Origin: Ch67 sp041395845
Lineage (GTDB): Bacteria; Pseudomonadota; Gammaproteobacteria; Pseudomonadales; Ketobacteraceae
Length of the DNA stretch: 64,000 bases
Direction of reading: 5' to 3'
Assembly (NCBI GenBank): GCA_041395845.1
Contig: JAWKZS010000003.1
Span: 248,001-312,000, forward strand
Below are positions 26,813 through 35,772 of the stretch, one piece after another. Position 1 is the first letter of the stretch. Each line of letters starts with the position of its first letter. The notes beneath the pieces were generated by a model. The model was not told where the DNA came from and made no database searches. It saw nothing but the letters and a program-made list of their open reading frames with translations. The position numbers and the translations under genes were made by a program.

Positions 26813-26936
26813 CATTATCGGTAGGGAGTGCATCGCACCGCTTATCCAATGTTTGACACATTGTGGTCTGTTTATTGCTAGATCCTCTGCAGTGTCAGCA
26901 AACTGACAGGCAAGGGGAATCTGAAGCGAGGTTCAA

Positions 26937-28346
26937 ATGGCTACTATCACCGCCGCCGGTACCGGATCCGGTCTTGATATCGAGAATATCATTACCAAGC
27001 TGGTGGAAGCCGAAAGCGTGCCAGTGCAAGAGCGTCTGGCGCTGCGTGAAACTGAAATACAGGCCGAAATTTCTGCGTTTGGCTCGCTCAAGAGCGCGCT
27101 TTCCGATTTTCGAAAATCCCTGACCAATCTTTCCTCCCTGCAAGGTCTTGCCGCCCGGGCGGCAAAATCCAGCAATGAATCGTCTTTTACTGTCAGTGCC
27201 AACAACACGGCATCGGTTGGGTCCAGCCAGATCGAAGTGGTCAACCTGGCGTCTGCCCACAAGCTGATTTCCACCGCGAATTTTGCAAGCCCCGACGCCG
27301 CAGTAGGCGCGGGCAGACTCACCATCTCGGTCGGAAGCGAATCCTTCGACGTCGATATCATTGGTGGCCAAAACAATACGCTGGCCGGTATCCGCGATGC
27401 GATCAATGAGAAAGTGGATAACTCCGGTGTCACCGCCAGTATTCTTACCGTGTCCGATGGCATGGGTGGCACCGTATCCAAGCTGGTTCTGTCGGCCGAT
27501 GAGACCGGTGCAGCCAATGCCATATCAGTGGCTGTGACGGGTGACTCCGACACCAACGATCTGGATAACGCCGGGTTGTCGGCATTTCTCAATGCCAATA
27601 TGGATCAGGCAGGTGATCCGCTGGATGCGTTGATCCGGGTGGATGGCTATGATGTGACATCCTCGGATAACGTACTGGAGGATGCCATTCAGGGTGTCAC
27701 CATTACGCTGCTCGAAGCCAATCCCGGCGTTGACGAAACCCTGGATGTGTCGATCAACAAATCTGCCATCAAGGAAAACCTGACGCTGTTCGTCGAGAAT
27801 TTCAACGCGTTGGCAGATACCCTGAATTTCCTTACCGATTACGATGCGGAAACCCAGGAAGCAGGTCTGCTGACGGGCGATTCCACTGTGCGCTCCATCG
27901 AAAACCTGCTGCGCCGTACCATCACCAATGCCGTAAGTGAGCTGGGTGGTACGTTCAATTCGCTGGCATCCATCGGCATTACTACGCAGCGCGACGGCAG
28001 TCTGAAGCTGGATTCAGCCAAGCTGGACAAGGCACTCAATGGCAATTTCGACGAAGTAGCCCAGCTGCTGGGCGGTGAAAACGGTATCGCCAAGAAACTC
28101 GACGGCACGCTGAACAATATCCTCAAAACGGGCGGGATGATATCTACCCGCAACAACACGTTCCTTGAACAGCTCAAGGACATCGATGCCCAGCGCGAAA
28201 AGCTCGAAATGCGCATGACGTCCCTTGAAGAACGGTTGCGGGCGCAATATTCCGCCATGGATTTGATTGTCGCCAATCTCAACTCGACGGGTGACTACAT
28301 TACCCAGCAGATGGAATCCATCTCGCAGATTACCAAGAAGAAATAA
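26937..28346 (+). CDS. fliD: Filament cap protein FliD
   Basis: 469 residues: N-terminal GTGSGLDIENIITKLVEAE, central FliD repeats, and a C-terminal coiled-coil region (LEMRMTSLEERLRAQYSAMDLIVANLNSTGDYITQQ). FliD caps the filament and folds incoming flagellin. Followed by fliS (25 nt). Confidence 0.94.
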   Translation: MATITAAGTGSGLDIENIITKLVEAESVPVQERLALRETEIQAEISAFGSLKSALSDFRKSLTNLSSLQGLAARAAKSSNESSFTVSANNTASVGSSQIEVVNLASAHKLISTANFASPDAAVGAGRLTISVGSESFDVDIIGGQNNTLAGIRDAINEKVDNSGVTASILTVSDGMGGTVSKLVLSADETGAANAISVAVTGDSDTNDLDNAGLSAFLNANMDQAGDPLDALIRVDGYDVTSSDNVLEDAIQGVTITLLEANPGVDETLDVSINKSAIKENLTLFVENFNALADTLNFLTDYDAETQEAGLLTGDSTVRSIENLLRRTITNAVSELGGTFNSLASIGITTQRDGSLKLDSAKLDKALNGNFDEVAQLLGGENGIAKKLDGTLNNILKTGGMISTRNNTFLEQLKDIDAQREKLEMRMTSLEERLRAQYSAMDLIVANLNSTGDYITQQMESISQITKKK

Positions 28347-28371
28347 ACGCTAAGCAGGCAGGTATACGCAA

Positions 28372-28797
28372 ATGAATATGTCAAAAGGTGCCCAGCAGTA
28401 CGCCAAGCTCAATCGCAGTACTGCTGTCGAAAACGCCAATCCGCATCAGTTGATTCAAATGCTGTATCAGGGTGCGCTGGACAGCTTGCAGGCGACACTT
28501 GGCTATATGGAACGCCGTGATTTTGAAGCCAAGGGCAAGTCGATCGGTCGCGCCATGACCATCATCGGTGGTCTGCAAGGCATGCTGGATCATGAAAAGG
28601 GAGGCGATATTGCCCGCAATCTGGACTCGCTGTATGACTACATGAGCGTGCGGCTGTTTGAAGCCTCGAAAGAAAACGATCCATCCAAGGTTAGCGAAGT
28701 CATCAAACTGCTGCGGGAAGTCAAAGCCGGGTGGGATGGTATTGCCCAGGAAGCTGCCCGCATTTTCGAAGAAACCGGTAATTCTGCGCAGGGTTGA
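28372..28797 (+). CDS. fliS: Flagellin export chaperone FliS
   Basis: 141 residues, a four-helix protein with family motifs ANPHQLIQMLYQGALDSL and LDSLYDYMSVRLFEAS. It binds the C-terminus of flagellin and prevents premature polymerisation. Standard place after fliD. Confidence 0.94.
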   Translation: MNMSKGAQQYAKLNRSTAVENANPHQLIQMLYQGALDSLQATLGYMERRDFEAKGKSIGRAMTIIGGLQGMLDHEKGGDIARNLDSLYDYMSVRLFEASKENDPSKVSEVIKLLREVKAGWDGIAQEAARIFEETGNSAQG

Positions 28798-28800
28798 GTC

Positions 28801-29115
28801 ATGCTGGTCCAGGTCATCGAAGGGTTCAACGACAAAATGCAGCAGGCGATTCAGGCGCGCAATTATGACGAATTGCGCCTGCTGGATGCCGCCTGTCTGC
28901 GCTTCATGTCCGAGAATCTGCCGCCCCGCGATCTGGATAATGCTGCATTGCTGGCGGTGAATGACAGCCTCGATCGCCTGCGATCCACCTATCGTCTGGC
29001 AGTGCAGGCGTGCACGGCGGCACGTGATGTCGCTGCGCAGGAATTGCAGCAGGCAGGAAGAGGCCGGCGCAATACGCATCAATATCTGGATGTAGCCCGT
29101 CAGTTTGGTAGCTGA
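28801..29115 (+). CDS. fliT: FliT-like small flagellar chaperone
   Basis: 104 residues, predicted all-helical with repeated Leu/Ala heptads; it begins 3 nt after the fliS stop. Size and position fit FliT-type export chaperones (FliD-binding), but sequence similarity in this family is weak and I see no decisive motif. Last gene before the modification island. Confidence 0.6.
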   Translation: MLVQVIEGFNDKMQQAIQARNYDELRLLDAACLRFMSENLPPRDLDNAALLAVNDSLDRLRSTYRLAVQACTAARDVAAQELQQAGRGRRNTHQYLDVARQFGS

Positions 29116-29147
29116 CGCAGAAACCGTCCCGCATGGGGTGAGCCATC

Positions 29148-30344
29148 ATGACCGAGTCCAAGATTGAGTTGCCGTACCTGATTCCCGATATGCCTGCTGC
29201 GGAAGAGGTGTTGCCTTTTCTGAAGGAAATCGACGGTAATCGCTGGTACTCGAATTTTGGCCCTTTGGTCAATCGCCTCAATGATGGCATCAAAGCCCTG
29301 CATTTCCCGTCGGAACATGTTCATACCCTGCTGTGCAGTACTGGTACTGCGGCGCTGGATCTGGGGCTCGCATGTCTGGATCTAAAACCTGGTGCCCGGG
29401 TGCTGGTGCCTGCCTTTACGTTTCCTGCTACGGCAAATGCCATCCAGAATGCGGGTTGTGAGCCGGTGTTTTGTGATGTTGACGAATCCAGCTGGGTGAT
29501 GACGCCAGAGATTGCCCGCGAAGCCATTGCGCAGACCCGGATCGATGCGATCATGCCGGTTGCTGCGCTCGGGCGTCCATTGCCCGTGCGGCAGTGGGAT
29601 CAGTTTGTTGACGATACCGGCATCCCTGTGTTGATCGATGCGGCACCTGCACTGGGTAACCAGCGGGTAGGGCGCCGACTGCTGGTGGCGTACAGCATGC
29701 ATGCCACCAAGGCGTTCGGTATCGGCGAAGGTGGCATTCTGGCGGCAGCGGATGAACAGCTGATTGCCCGTGCCCGTCGCATCTGCAGTTTCGGCATGGA
29801 TGCGGTGGGGCAGGTCGTGATGCCCGGCACTAACTGCAAGCTCAGCGAATACCACGCAGCGGTCGGGCTGGCACAGCTGGCCCGCTGGCCAGCACGGCAG
29901 CTGAAACGGGCGCGGGTGGAAAGTGCCTATCAGTCCCACATGCAGCTGCATGCCGATCTGTGGGCGACACAATCCTTTGCGGACAATCCGCCGGATGACG
30001 ATGTGCTGGTCAAGCTGCCGGTACGGTTCAGCCGATCCACGATGCCGGTGCGTCTGCGCGATCATATCAAGCAGGATGTCGCGCAGGTGCAGCAGCAGCT
30101 GGCGGCCAAAGGCATTGGTACCCGGCTCTGGTATAACCCGGGCCTGCACCGTCATGCCAACTGGGCCAACGCTGTTCGGGTGTATCGCCCCGGCGAATCC
30201 AGTCTGGCCACCGTTGAAGCGCTGAACCGGCGGATCATCGGACTGCCATTCCACAATTTCCTGTCCCCCGACGAGATTGGTCGAGTTGTGTACAGTCTCT
30301 GGCAAATAGTTGAAAGCAGACAGTTTTCTGCTTCACTTAGCTAA
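29148..30344 (+). CDS. DegT/DnrJ/EryC1/StrS-family PLP-dependent sugar aminotransferase
   Basis: 398 residues with the family landmarks LLCSTGTAALDLGL, VLVPAFTFPATANAI, FCDVDESSW and the internal Schiff-base lysine in SMHATKAFGIGEGG (about residue 186), plus NCKLSEYHAAVGLAQL. These enzymes transaminate nucleotide-linked keto-sugars. Being first in the island right after fliT, it probably makes an amino sugar for flagellin modification. No matching dehydratase or epimerase is in the window, so the precursor must come from elsewhere. Confidence 0.88.
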   Translation: MTESKIELPYLIPDMPAAEEVLPFLKEIDGNRWYSNFGPLVNRLNDGIKALHFPSEHVHTLLCSTGTAALDLGLACLDLKPGARVLVPAFTFPATANAIQNAGCEPVFCDVDESSWVMTPEIAREAIAQTRIDAIMPVAALGRPLPVRQWDQFVDDTGIPVLIDAAPALGNQRVGRRLLVAYSMHATKAFGIGEGGILAAADEQLIARARRICSFGMDAVGQVVMPGTNCKLSEYHAAVGLAQLARWPARQLKRARVESAYQSHMQLHADLWATQSFADNPPDDDVLVKLPVRFSRSTMPVRLRDHIKQDVAQVQQQLAAKGIGTRLWYNPGLHRHANWANAVRVYRPGESSLATVEALNRRIIGLPFHNFLSPDEIGRVVYSLWQIVESRQFSASLS

Positions 30345-30377
30345 AAGAGTTTGGAAGCCAATAAAAACTGGGGGCTT

Positions 30378-32279
30378 ATGGACGCTCTTGTCGTGCTGCG
30401 TCAGCTGGAAGCTGCCGTTGCCGAACGCCGTCTCGGGGATGCGCAGCAATATCTGCTCTGGCTGCTGGCGAACCTGTCGATTCATCGTGCGCGCAACGAT
30501 GCCGTATTCCTGTCACATTACGCTGATCATGAAATCGAATACCTTGCGACCCGGATAGGGGCGGCGGCGTGTCAACTGTTTGCCGACCCGGGCTATGGGC
30601 TGGACGATGAAACCTTCTTCGTGTTTGCCCGGCTGCAGTCGCACCTTGCGGCGGTGATGGGGGTATCCGGATTCGGTAGCGCCGATCATGTGCTGCAGAA
30701 TCTGCTGGACCCGGTGCACGGCAGCAAAGCCACCACGCTGACCAAGCAAGCTTTCAACAAGATTCTGGCACTGCACGGCATTTATTCCGACGTCAGAATC
30801 CCCTACGAAAACTACCTTTCCACCCATTCGCGCCATTTGCTGTGGCTGCTGATCAACGCGGTCAGCGCCCAGTTCTGCATCGTGGAACGGGAAAACACCG
30901 CACGTAATCAGTTGCTGTCTGCGCTGGTCAATCGCATTGATCCTGCCGTATTCGACGAGTTCATGCTGGGCTGGCTGTGTGTGGCCTGGATGCATTGCAG
31001 CTATGCGACAACTGCTGGTCGCAACCAGATCAAAGCCAATTTCAATCAGATGCTGACCCGATGGATGCAACGACTGGAGATTCCACGTCAGCTGGATGTT
31101 ATGCCGGAAAAGCGGCAGGGCAAGCCGGTCATGCTGATCATCAACGAACAGATGCATTCTGCCCATGCCATGTACCGTTGCCTGGCACCCATCATCCAGT
31201 CATTGCGCCAGCATTTTTATCTGGTGGGCATGACCGAGAAAAACAAATCCGATAGCACTGCGCGCAAACTTTTTGACAGTCATTACTATCTGGAGTGGAG
31301 TGATGATAATCGCGCGTCGCTGCAGGCAGCGATGGCGCTGGTAGGCAAGATCAAGCCCCATGCAGTGTACTATCCAAGCATTGGTATGGGATTGCCTGCC
31401 ATTCTGCTCAGTAATTTGCGCCTGGCGCCGTTCCAGATGATGAGCATGGGGCATCCTGCCAGCTCCCATGCCGAGGTAATCGATTTCTGTTTGGTGGAGC
31501 AGCATTATATTGTGGCGCCAGAACTGTTTTCCGAACGCATCATCGCCGCAGTGAATGGTGCGTTGGGCTTTGTGCCCCACATGGAGCAGCCGCCACGCAG
31601 CGAGATGTTGCAGTGGTCCCAGTCGCCCGGCGCCGGCGCGCCAGTTCGGATTGCGATTCCGGCAGCCGCGATGAAAGTGAATGCGGAGTTCATCGCAGCG
31701 CTGCAGCAGATCGTGCAGCGGGCAAATCATCCGGTGGAGTTTCACTTTTTTCCGTATCTGAATCCGCTGGCGTCTGCACTGTTCCGCCGGCAGCTGCGCC
31801 GGTTGCTACCCAATGCGGTAGTGCACCCGCCCATGGCTTATCGGGACTACCTTAAAACCATTGCACGCTGTCAGTTGCATCTGAGCCCGTTTCCTTTCAG
31901 CAGCACCAACAGCCTGATCGATTCCCTGTTGCTGGGTTTGCCGCTGGTGGTCAAGCAGGTGCGTGATACCGAGGTGGCGGTGGATGCCGTCATCGTGGCG
32001 CAAGCCGGCATACCCGGGATGGTGGCGCAGCCGGATATCGATGGTTATGTGGCGTTCGCCTGTCGACTGATTGATGATCCTGCGTTTCGGTTGCAGCTAT
32101 CGACACAGATTCGCGAGGCGGATATCGAGGCGCGCTTTTACGGCAGCCATCATGCTGCTGCCTCGGCGACCGCGGCATTTGTCGGGCAGCTGGTCATGCG
32201 GCAACAGCAGGGTGAACCACTGAATGAGAAAATGTATTCAGCGGCAGATCGGGTGGAAGCAGCGGTGAGTGCAGGCTGA
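30378..32279 (+). CDS. HMW1C-like cytoplasmic protein glycosyltransferase
   Basis: 633 residues: a helical N-terminal half (about 1-240) and a GT-B half. The features YYPSIGMGLPAILLSNLRLAP, MSMGHPASSHAEVIDF and LHLSPFPFSSTNSLIDSLLLGLP match the nucleotide-sugar-binding region of HMW1C/ApNGT proteins, which transfer hexose to Asn of target proteins in the cytoplasm. Here the target is inferred to be flagellin from context. The start at 30378 (MDALV) follows GGGG; a TTG nine codons upstream is less likely. It overlaps the next gene by one nucleotide (TGATGG). Confidence 0.75.
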   Translation: MDALVVLRQLEAAVAERRLGDAQQYLLWLLANLSIHRARNDAVFLSHYADHEIEYLATRIGAAACQLFADPGYGLDDETFFVFARLQSHLAAVMGVSGFGSADHVLQNLLDPVHGSKATTLTKQAFNKILALHGIYSDVRIPYENYLSTHSRHLLWLLINAVSAQFCIVERENTARNQLLSALVNRIDPAVFDEFMLGWLCVAWMHCSYATTAGRNQIKANFNQMLTRWMQRLEIPRQLDVMPEKRQGKPVMLIINEQMHSAHAMYRCLAPIIQSLRQHFYLVGMTEKNKSDSTARKLFDSHYYLEWSDDNRASLQAAMALVGKIKPHAVYYPSIGMGLPAILLSNLRLAPFQMMSMGHPASSHAEVIDFCLVEQHYIVAPELFSERIIAAVNGALGFVPHMEQPPRSEMLQWSQSPGAGAPVRIAIPAAAMKVNAEFIAALQQIVQRANHPVEFHFFPYLNPLASALFRRQLRRLLPNAVVHPPMAYRDYLKTIARCQLHLSPFPFSSTNSLIDSLLLGLPLVVKQVRDTEVAVDAVIVAQAGIPGMVAQPDIDGYVAFACRLIDDPAFRLQLSTQIREADIEARFYGSHHAAASATAAFVGQLVMRQQQGEPLNEKMYSAADRVEAAVSAG

Positions 32280-32975
32280 TGGCCCATCGCATTGCCATCA
32301 TGCAACCCTATTTCGTGCCGTATCTGGGCTACTTTCGCCTGTTCCAGCAGGTGGATCAGTTTGTGATGTATGACTGCGTGCAGTTTCCCCGTCGAGGCTA
32401 TGTTCACCGCAATCAGGTGCCGGATAGCCAGGGTAATCCGCGCTGGTTGAGTATGCCTTTGAACAAGTGTGACCAGAAAACCCCAATCAGCGATCTGCAG
32501 TGGCGCGCGGGCGATCAGCCATCGTTTGCGTTGCAGATAAAACAGCTGACGACACAGTGGGACATCGAGTGGACGGAAGAGCGGCGCCAGTGGCTGGATT
32601 GTCTGACAGATGTGAGCGGTAGTGTGGTGGATTATCTGGAGCGGACCCTTGCCTTTGTCTGCTGCAGCCTGAATGTGGCCCGACCTGTTGTACGCTCAAG
32701 TACATTGGCGTTGCCCGCAGATCTGAAAGGCCAGGATCGGATACTGGCGATTTGCGCGCGGATGGGGGCCACCGACTAAGTGAATTCCCCAGGCGGAAGG
32801 CAATTGTACGAAGCCGACGCGTTTGCGGCTGCGGGTGCGCCTGCATTTTCTGCCGACTATCACGGCAGTTACTGAGCGTGGCTTATCGCCTGCTGACAGA
32901 AACGCCGACGCAACTGCATGTCGAACTGACATTGGCTTCCGGAACGCATTGGCAGAAAAATTGCAGAATCCGTAG
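32279..32975 (+). pseudogene. WbqC-family protein, disrupted by a stop and a frameshift
   Basis: The N-terminal 166 codons (IAIMQPYFVPYLGYFRLFQQVDQF, YDCVQFPRRGYVHRNQV) are clear WbqC-family, proteins of sugar and antigen loci whose activity is poorly known. The frame hits TAA at 32777-32779 in GATD-stop-VNSPGG, where relatives read GAT.YVNSPGG. The same frame continues as VNSPGGRQLYEADAFAAAG, then homology passes to another frame (VRLHFLPTITAVTERGLS) at about 32834. The tail to the TAG at 32973 is unrecognised. Intact relatives are about 220-230 residues. Confidence 0.75.
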
Positions 32976-33036
32976 GAAAGACAACTGACTGGCGTTGTTC
33001 GCCAGAAAAATGACACCCCAAGGGGTTTGCGCGGCC

Positions 33037-33995
33037 ATGGAACCCAAGGCACGACACTGGAAAAAACACGGTCTGGTATACGTACCCGATGGGCAGGTGC
33101 CCTGGGCGCGCAGCCATGCCCAGCTGCCGCTGGTACAACAGCATGACGACTTTTGGCGAATTTATTTCGCCACCCGTAATGAGCAGGGCCAAAGCAATAT
33201 CAGCTATATCGAAACGGATGCTGGCGATCCACACAGGATTCGTCGCATTCATGATGGTGTGCTGTTACCGTTCGGCGATCTTGGCACCTTTGATGAAAGC
33301 GGCATCATGCCGCTGTCACTGGTGCCGCTGGGCAATGGCCGCTGGTATCTGTACTACGCCGGTTGGACCCAGCGCAAAACCATTCCCTATCACAACAGTA
33401 TCGGAATTGCGGTCAGCGACGATGATGGGCTGACGTTTCGAAGCTGTTCAAGGGCCCGCTGCTGGATGCGCGTCGGGATGAACCCTACTTTACCGGTACT
33501 GCGCAGGTGCGAGTCGAAAACGGTCTGTGGCGCATGTGGTATCAAAGCTGCACCGGCTGGGTCAGACAGGGTGACCGCATCGAACCGCTTTATCACATCA
33601 AATATGCAGAATCAGACGATGGTATTGATTGGCGTCGCGAAGGCCGGATTGCCATTGATTACGCCACCCCGGACGAAGGCGGTATCTGCAGCGCGACCAT
33701 TCATCAAGGCGCTGATGGTTTTGAAATGTGGTATTGCCACCGCAATGCCTTTGACTACCGTGACAATCCTGCCAACAGTTATCGCATCGGCTATGCAGTG
33801 TCGGATGACGGCATCCGTTGGAACCGTTGTGACGAGGCAGCAGGTATCGATGTATCAGCCACGGGTTGGGATAGCGTGATGATTGCCTATCCCCATTTTG
33901 TTCGCTACCGGGAACGGGATTATCTGTTTTATAACGGCAACGGATTTGGCGCGACCGGCTTCGGTTTCGCCATCTGTGAAGGAGATTCGCCATGA
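33037..33995 (+). pseudogene. Glycosidase-like beta-propeller protein, frameshifted
   Basis: The first part (to about 33440) reads LVYVPDGQVPWARSHAQLP, WRIYFATRNEQGQSNISYI, WYLYYAGWTQ and IAVSDDDGLTF. The rest is in another frame from about 33441 (KLFKGPLLDARRDEPYF...WRMWYQSCTGW...YAVSDDGIRWNR). Repeated SDDGxxW and WYLYYAG-type strands indicate a five-bladed propeller as in GH43/GH32/GH130-like proteins found in glycan loci. Restoring one base near 33438-33441 (for example AA to AAA) rejoins about 318 codons. The stop overlaps the next ATG (ATGA). Confidence 0.72.
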
Positions 33996-34740
33996 ACGAA
34001 CAACCCTGTCCAGGCCTGCTGCTGATCGACTGTTCGCTGGCAGAGGCAAGCGGCCAACCCCGCATTGAACACATCAGGGCAGCAATAAAAGCCGGTACTG
34101 TGGTCATTCTTAAACATGCGGTAACCGCAGAAGCGGCTCTTCAGCTGAAGCAGAGCATTGTGGACTGGCGTCAGACCCAGGAGGTCGTCAGTTTTGCCAT
34201 CGACACCAATGTACCGGGCCTGAATTTTCATCGCATTGATGCCCATCCGGAAAAATCCCTGTTGCCCCATCTGTTTCATCAGCATGGATTTGGCGCGCTG
34301 GATGCTCTGCCTTCGTCGCTGGCGGGGCAGTTGCGTAGCATCGCCGATCCCATGTTGACCCTGCAGAATGCGGTTGCAGGCACGCACTATCGTCTGGCGA
34401 CGCCAGATGTACGCATCAAGGCGTTGCAGTATCCGGTGGGTGGTGGCTTTCTGATGAAACACACACATCCGATCGATCCCCAGGGGGTAGGCCTGATTCT
34501 GGCGCTTTCCAAAGCAGGCGTGGATTACGGTCATGGTGGCACCACCTTTGTGACGCCTGAAGGCTTTGTGGATACCAGCCCTTGGCATGATGCCGGTGAC
34601 CTGATTCTGTTCCGCTACGATCTGGAACATGCAGTGGGCCCGTGGATCAGGAGCGTGAGGTTGAATGGACCAGTGCGGGCGGCCGCTGGACGCTGGTGCT
34701 GGAATTACTGGCCACCCATCGACGCTCGGAGGCCGCGTGA
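33992..34740 (+). pseudogene. 2-oxoglutarate/Fe(II) oxygenase-like protein, frameshifted near its end
   Basis: About 216 codons in one frame, then 32 in another. MKHTHPIDPQGVG and DLILFRYDLEHAVGP look like the metal-binding strands of a prolyl-hydroxylase-type double-stranded beta-helix; the family assignment is tentative. After GP (about 34640) the natural continuation VDQEREVEWTSAGGRWTLVLELL lies in a different frame and ends at TGA 34738-34740, overlapping the next GTG. Loss of one C from a CCCC run would explain it. Preceded by AGGAG. Confidence 0.6.
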
Positions 34741-35772
34741 ACGACAGCCATTACACCCGGGAAATGGTGTGCTGCCCGATCTGCGGCACCCAGCACTGGC
34801 GCAAGTTTTCATCCCAGTGGCGATGCGAGCAGGGCCATGTCATTCCGGCGCACGTTGGCTTGCCGATTTTTCTGCCGGCAAGGATATTGCGCGGCAGGAT
34901 CGCACCCTGCGGGACCAGCTGTATAACGGTTTGCTCGGGCGCTATTACAACTTCATGATGTCCGCTGCTGTCGATGCCTGCACGGCCGGTACGGCAGTCA
35001 TTGCCCAGTGGGCGGTGTTTTTGCTGTATGGGTGTTGTCGGTTGCCTTCTTTGCCGTGTTGACCCGTTCCCTGATTCACGGCTCCACCGTGGTGCTGACC
35101 GTGCAGGGCATCATTTTACTGGGAACGGTTTTGCTTTGCCTGCGTCATCCCTATCTGTTCTGGCTGTGGCTGCTGGCGATTCCTGTCAAGACTGGGTCTG
35201 GCGCTGAAGCCGTATCGCCCGGATGAAATCTTTCCTGACGTGCACAAGCGTTGGGTGGAACAATATTCTACCGCACAGAACCTCCAGATCCTTGATGTTT
35301 CGACGGGCACCTGCAATTCGCTGTTACGCCACGGCTGGACCCGTTTGCAGGGTGAGTTTCATGGTGTTGATCTGGCGGCCACCATGCTGTTGCAGGGCGC
35401 AGACAATGCTGCGCAGGCACAGGTGCCAGTACAACTTTACGTTGCCGACGCGCAGGCACTGCCGTTTCCGGATGCGTGCATGGATGTGGTGCTGAATTAC
35501 GGCGCGCTGAATGGTTACCAGGATCAGGCCAAAGCGCTGGCAGAAATGAGCCGTGTGTTGAAACCAGGCGGCGTGCTGGTGTGTCTGGATGAGCAACTGT
35601 ATGAACAGGCGACACCGCTGCAGGCACGTTACTTTCACCGGGTGCTGGCATCACACGATCGTATCACGCGCTTCCCCGTGAAGCGATTCCGCCATCCTTA
35701 CCCTGGAAGAGTTTCACCAGATCTTATCAGTTCTATTTTCTGGCGATCATGAGGAAAGAGGTGCGCGCGTGA
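34737..35772 (+). pseudogene. Zinc-ribbon/transmembrane SAM methyltransferase, multiply frameshifted
   Basis: Pieces in three frames assemble into one protein. An N-terminal zinc motif MVCCPICG...CEQGH is followed by GKDIARQDRTLRDQLYNGLLGRYYN, a hydrophobic double span (VLSVAFFAVLT...TVVLTVQGIILLGTVLLC), then a class I methyltransferase (ILDVSTGTCNSLL, YVADAQALPFPDACMDVVLNYGALNG, MSRVLKPGGVLV) and a C-terminus YQFYFLAIMRKEVRA ending at TGA 35770. Frame changes fall near 34876, 34997, 35190, 35676 and 35697, several at short G, T or C runs where one base seems missing. The end overlaps the next gene as GTGA, supporting the reconstructed frame. Confidence 0.7.

Noticed and set aside
34665..34958. 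Independent 97-codon protein
   Set aside because: Its useful part is the zinc-ribbon N-terminus of the frameshifted methyltransferase; the upstream part lies in the oxygenase gene.
35008..35226. Small membrane protein gene
   Set aside because: Its hydrophobic span joins in frame-repaired form to the methyltransferase on both sides and it has no ribosome site.
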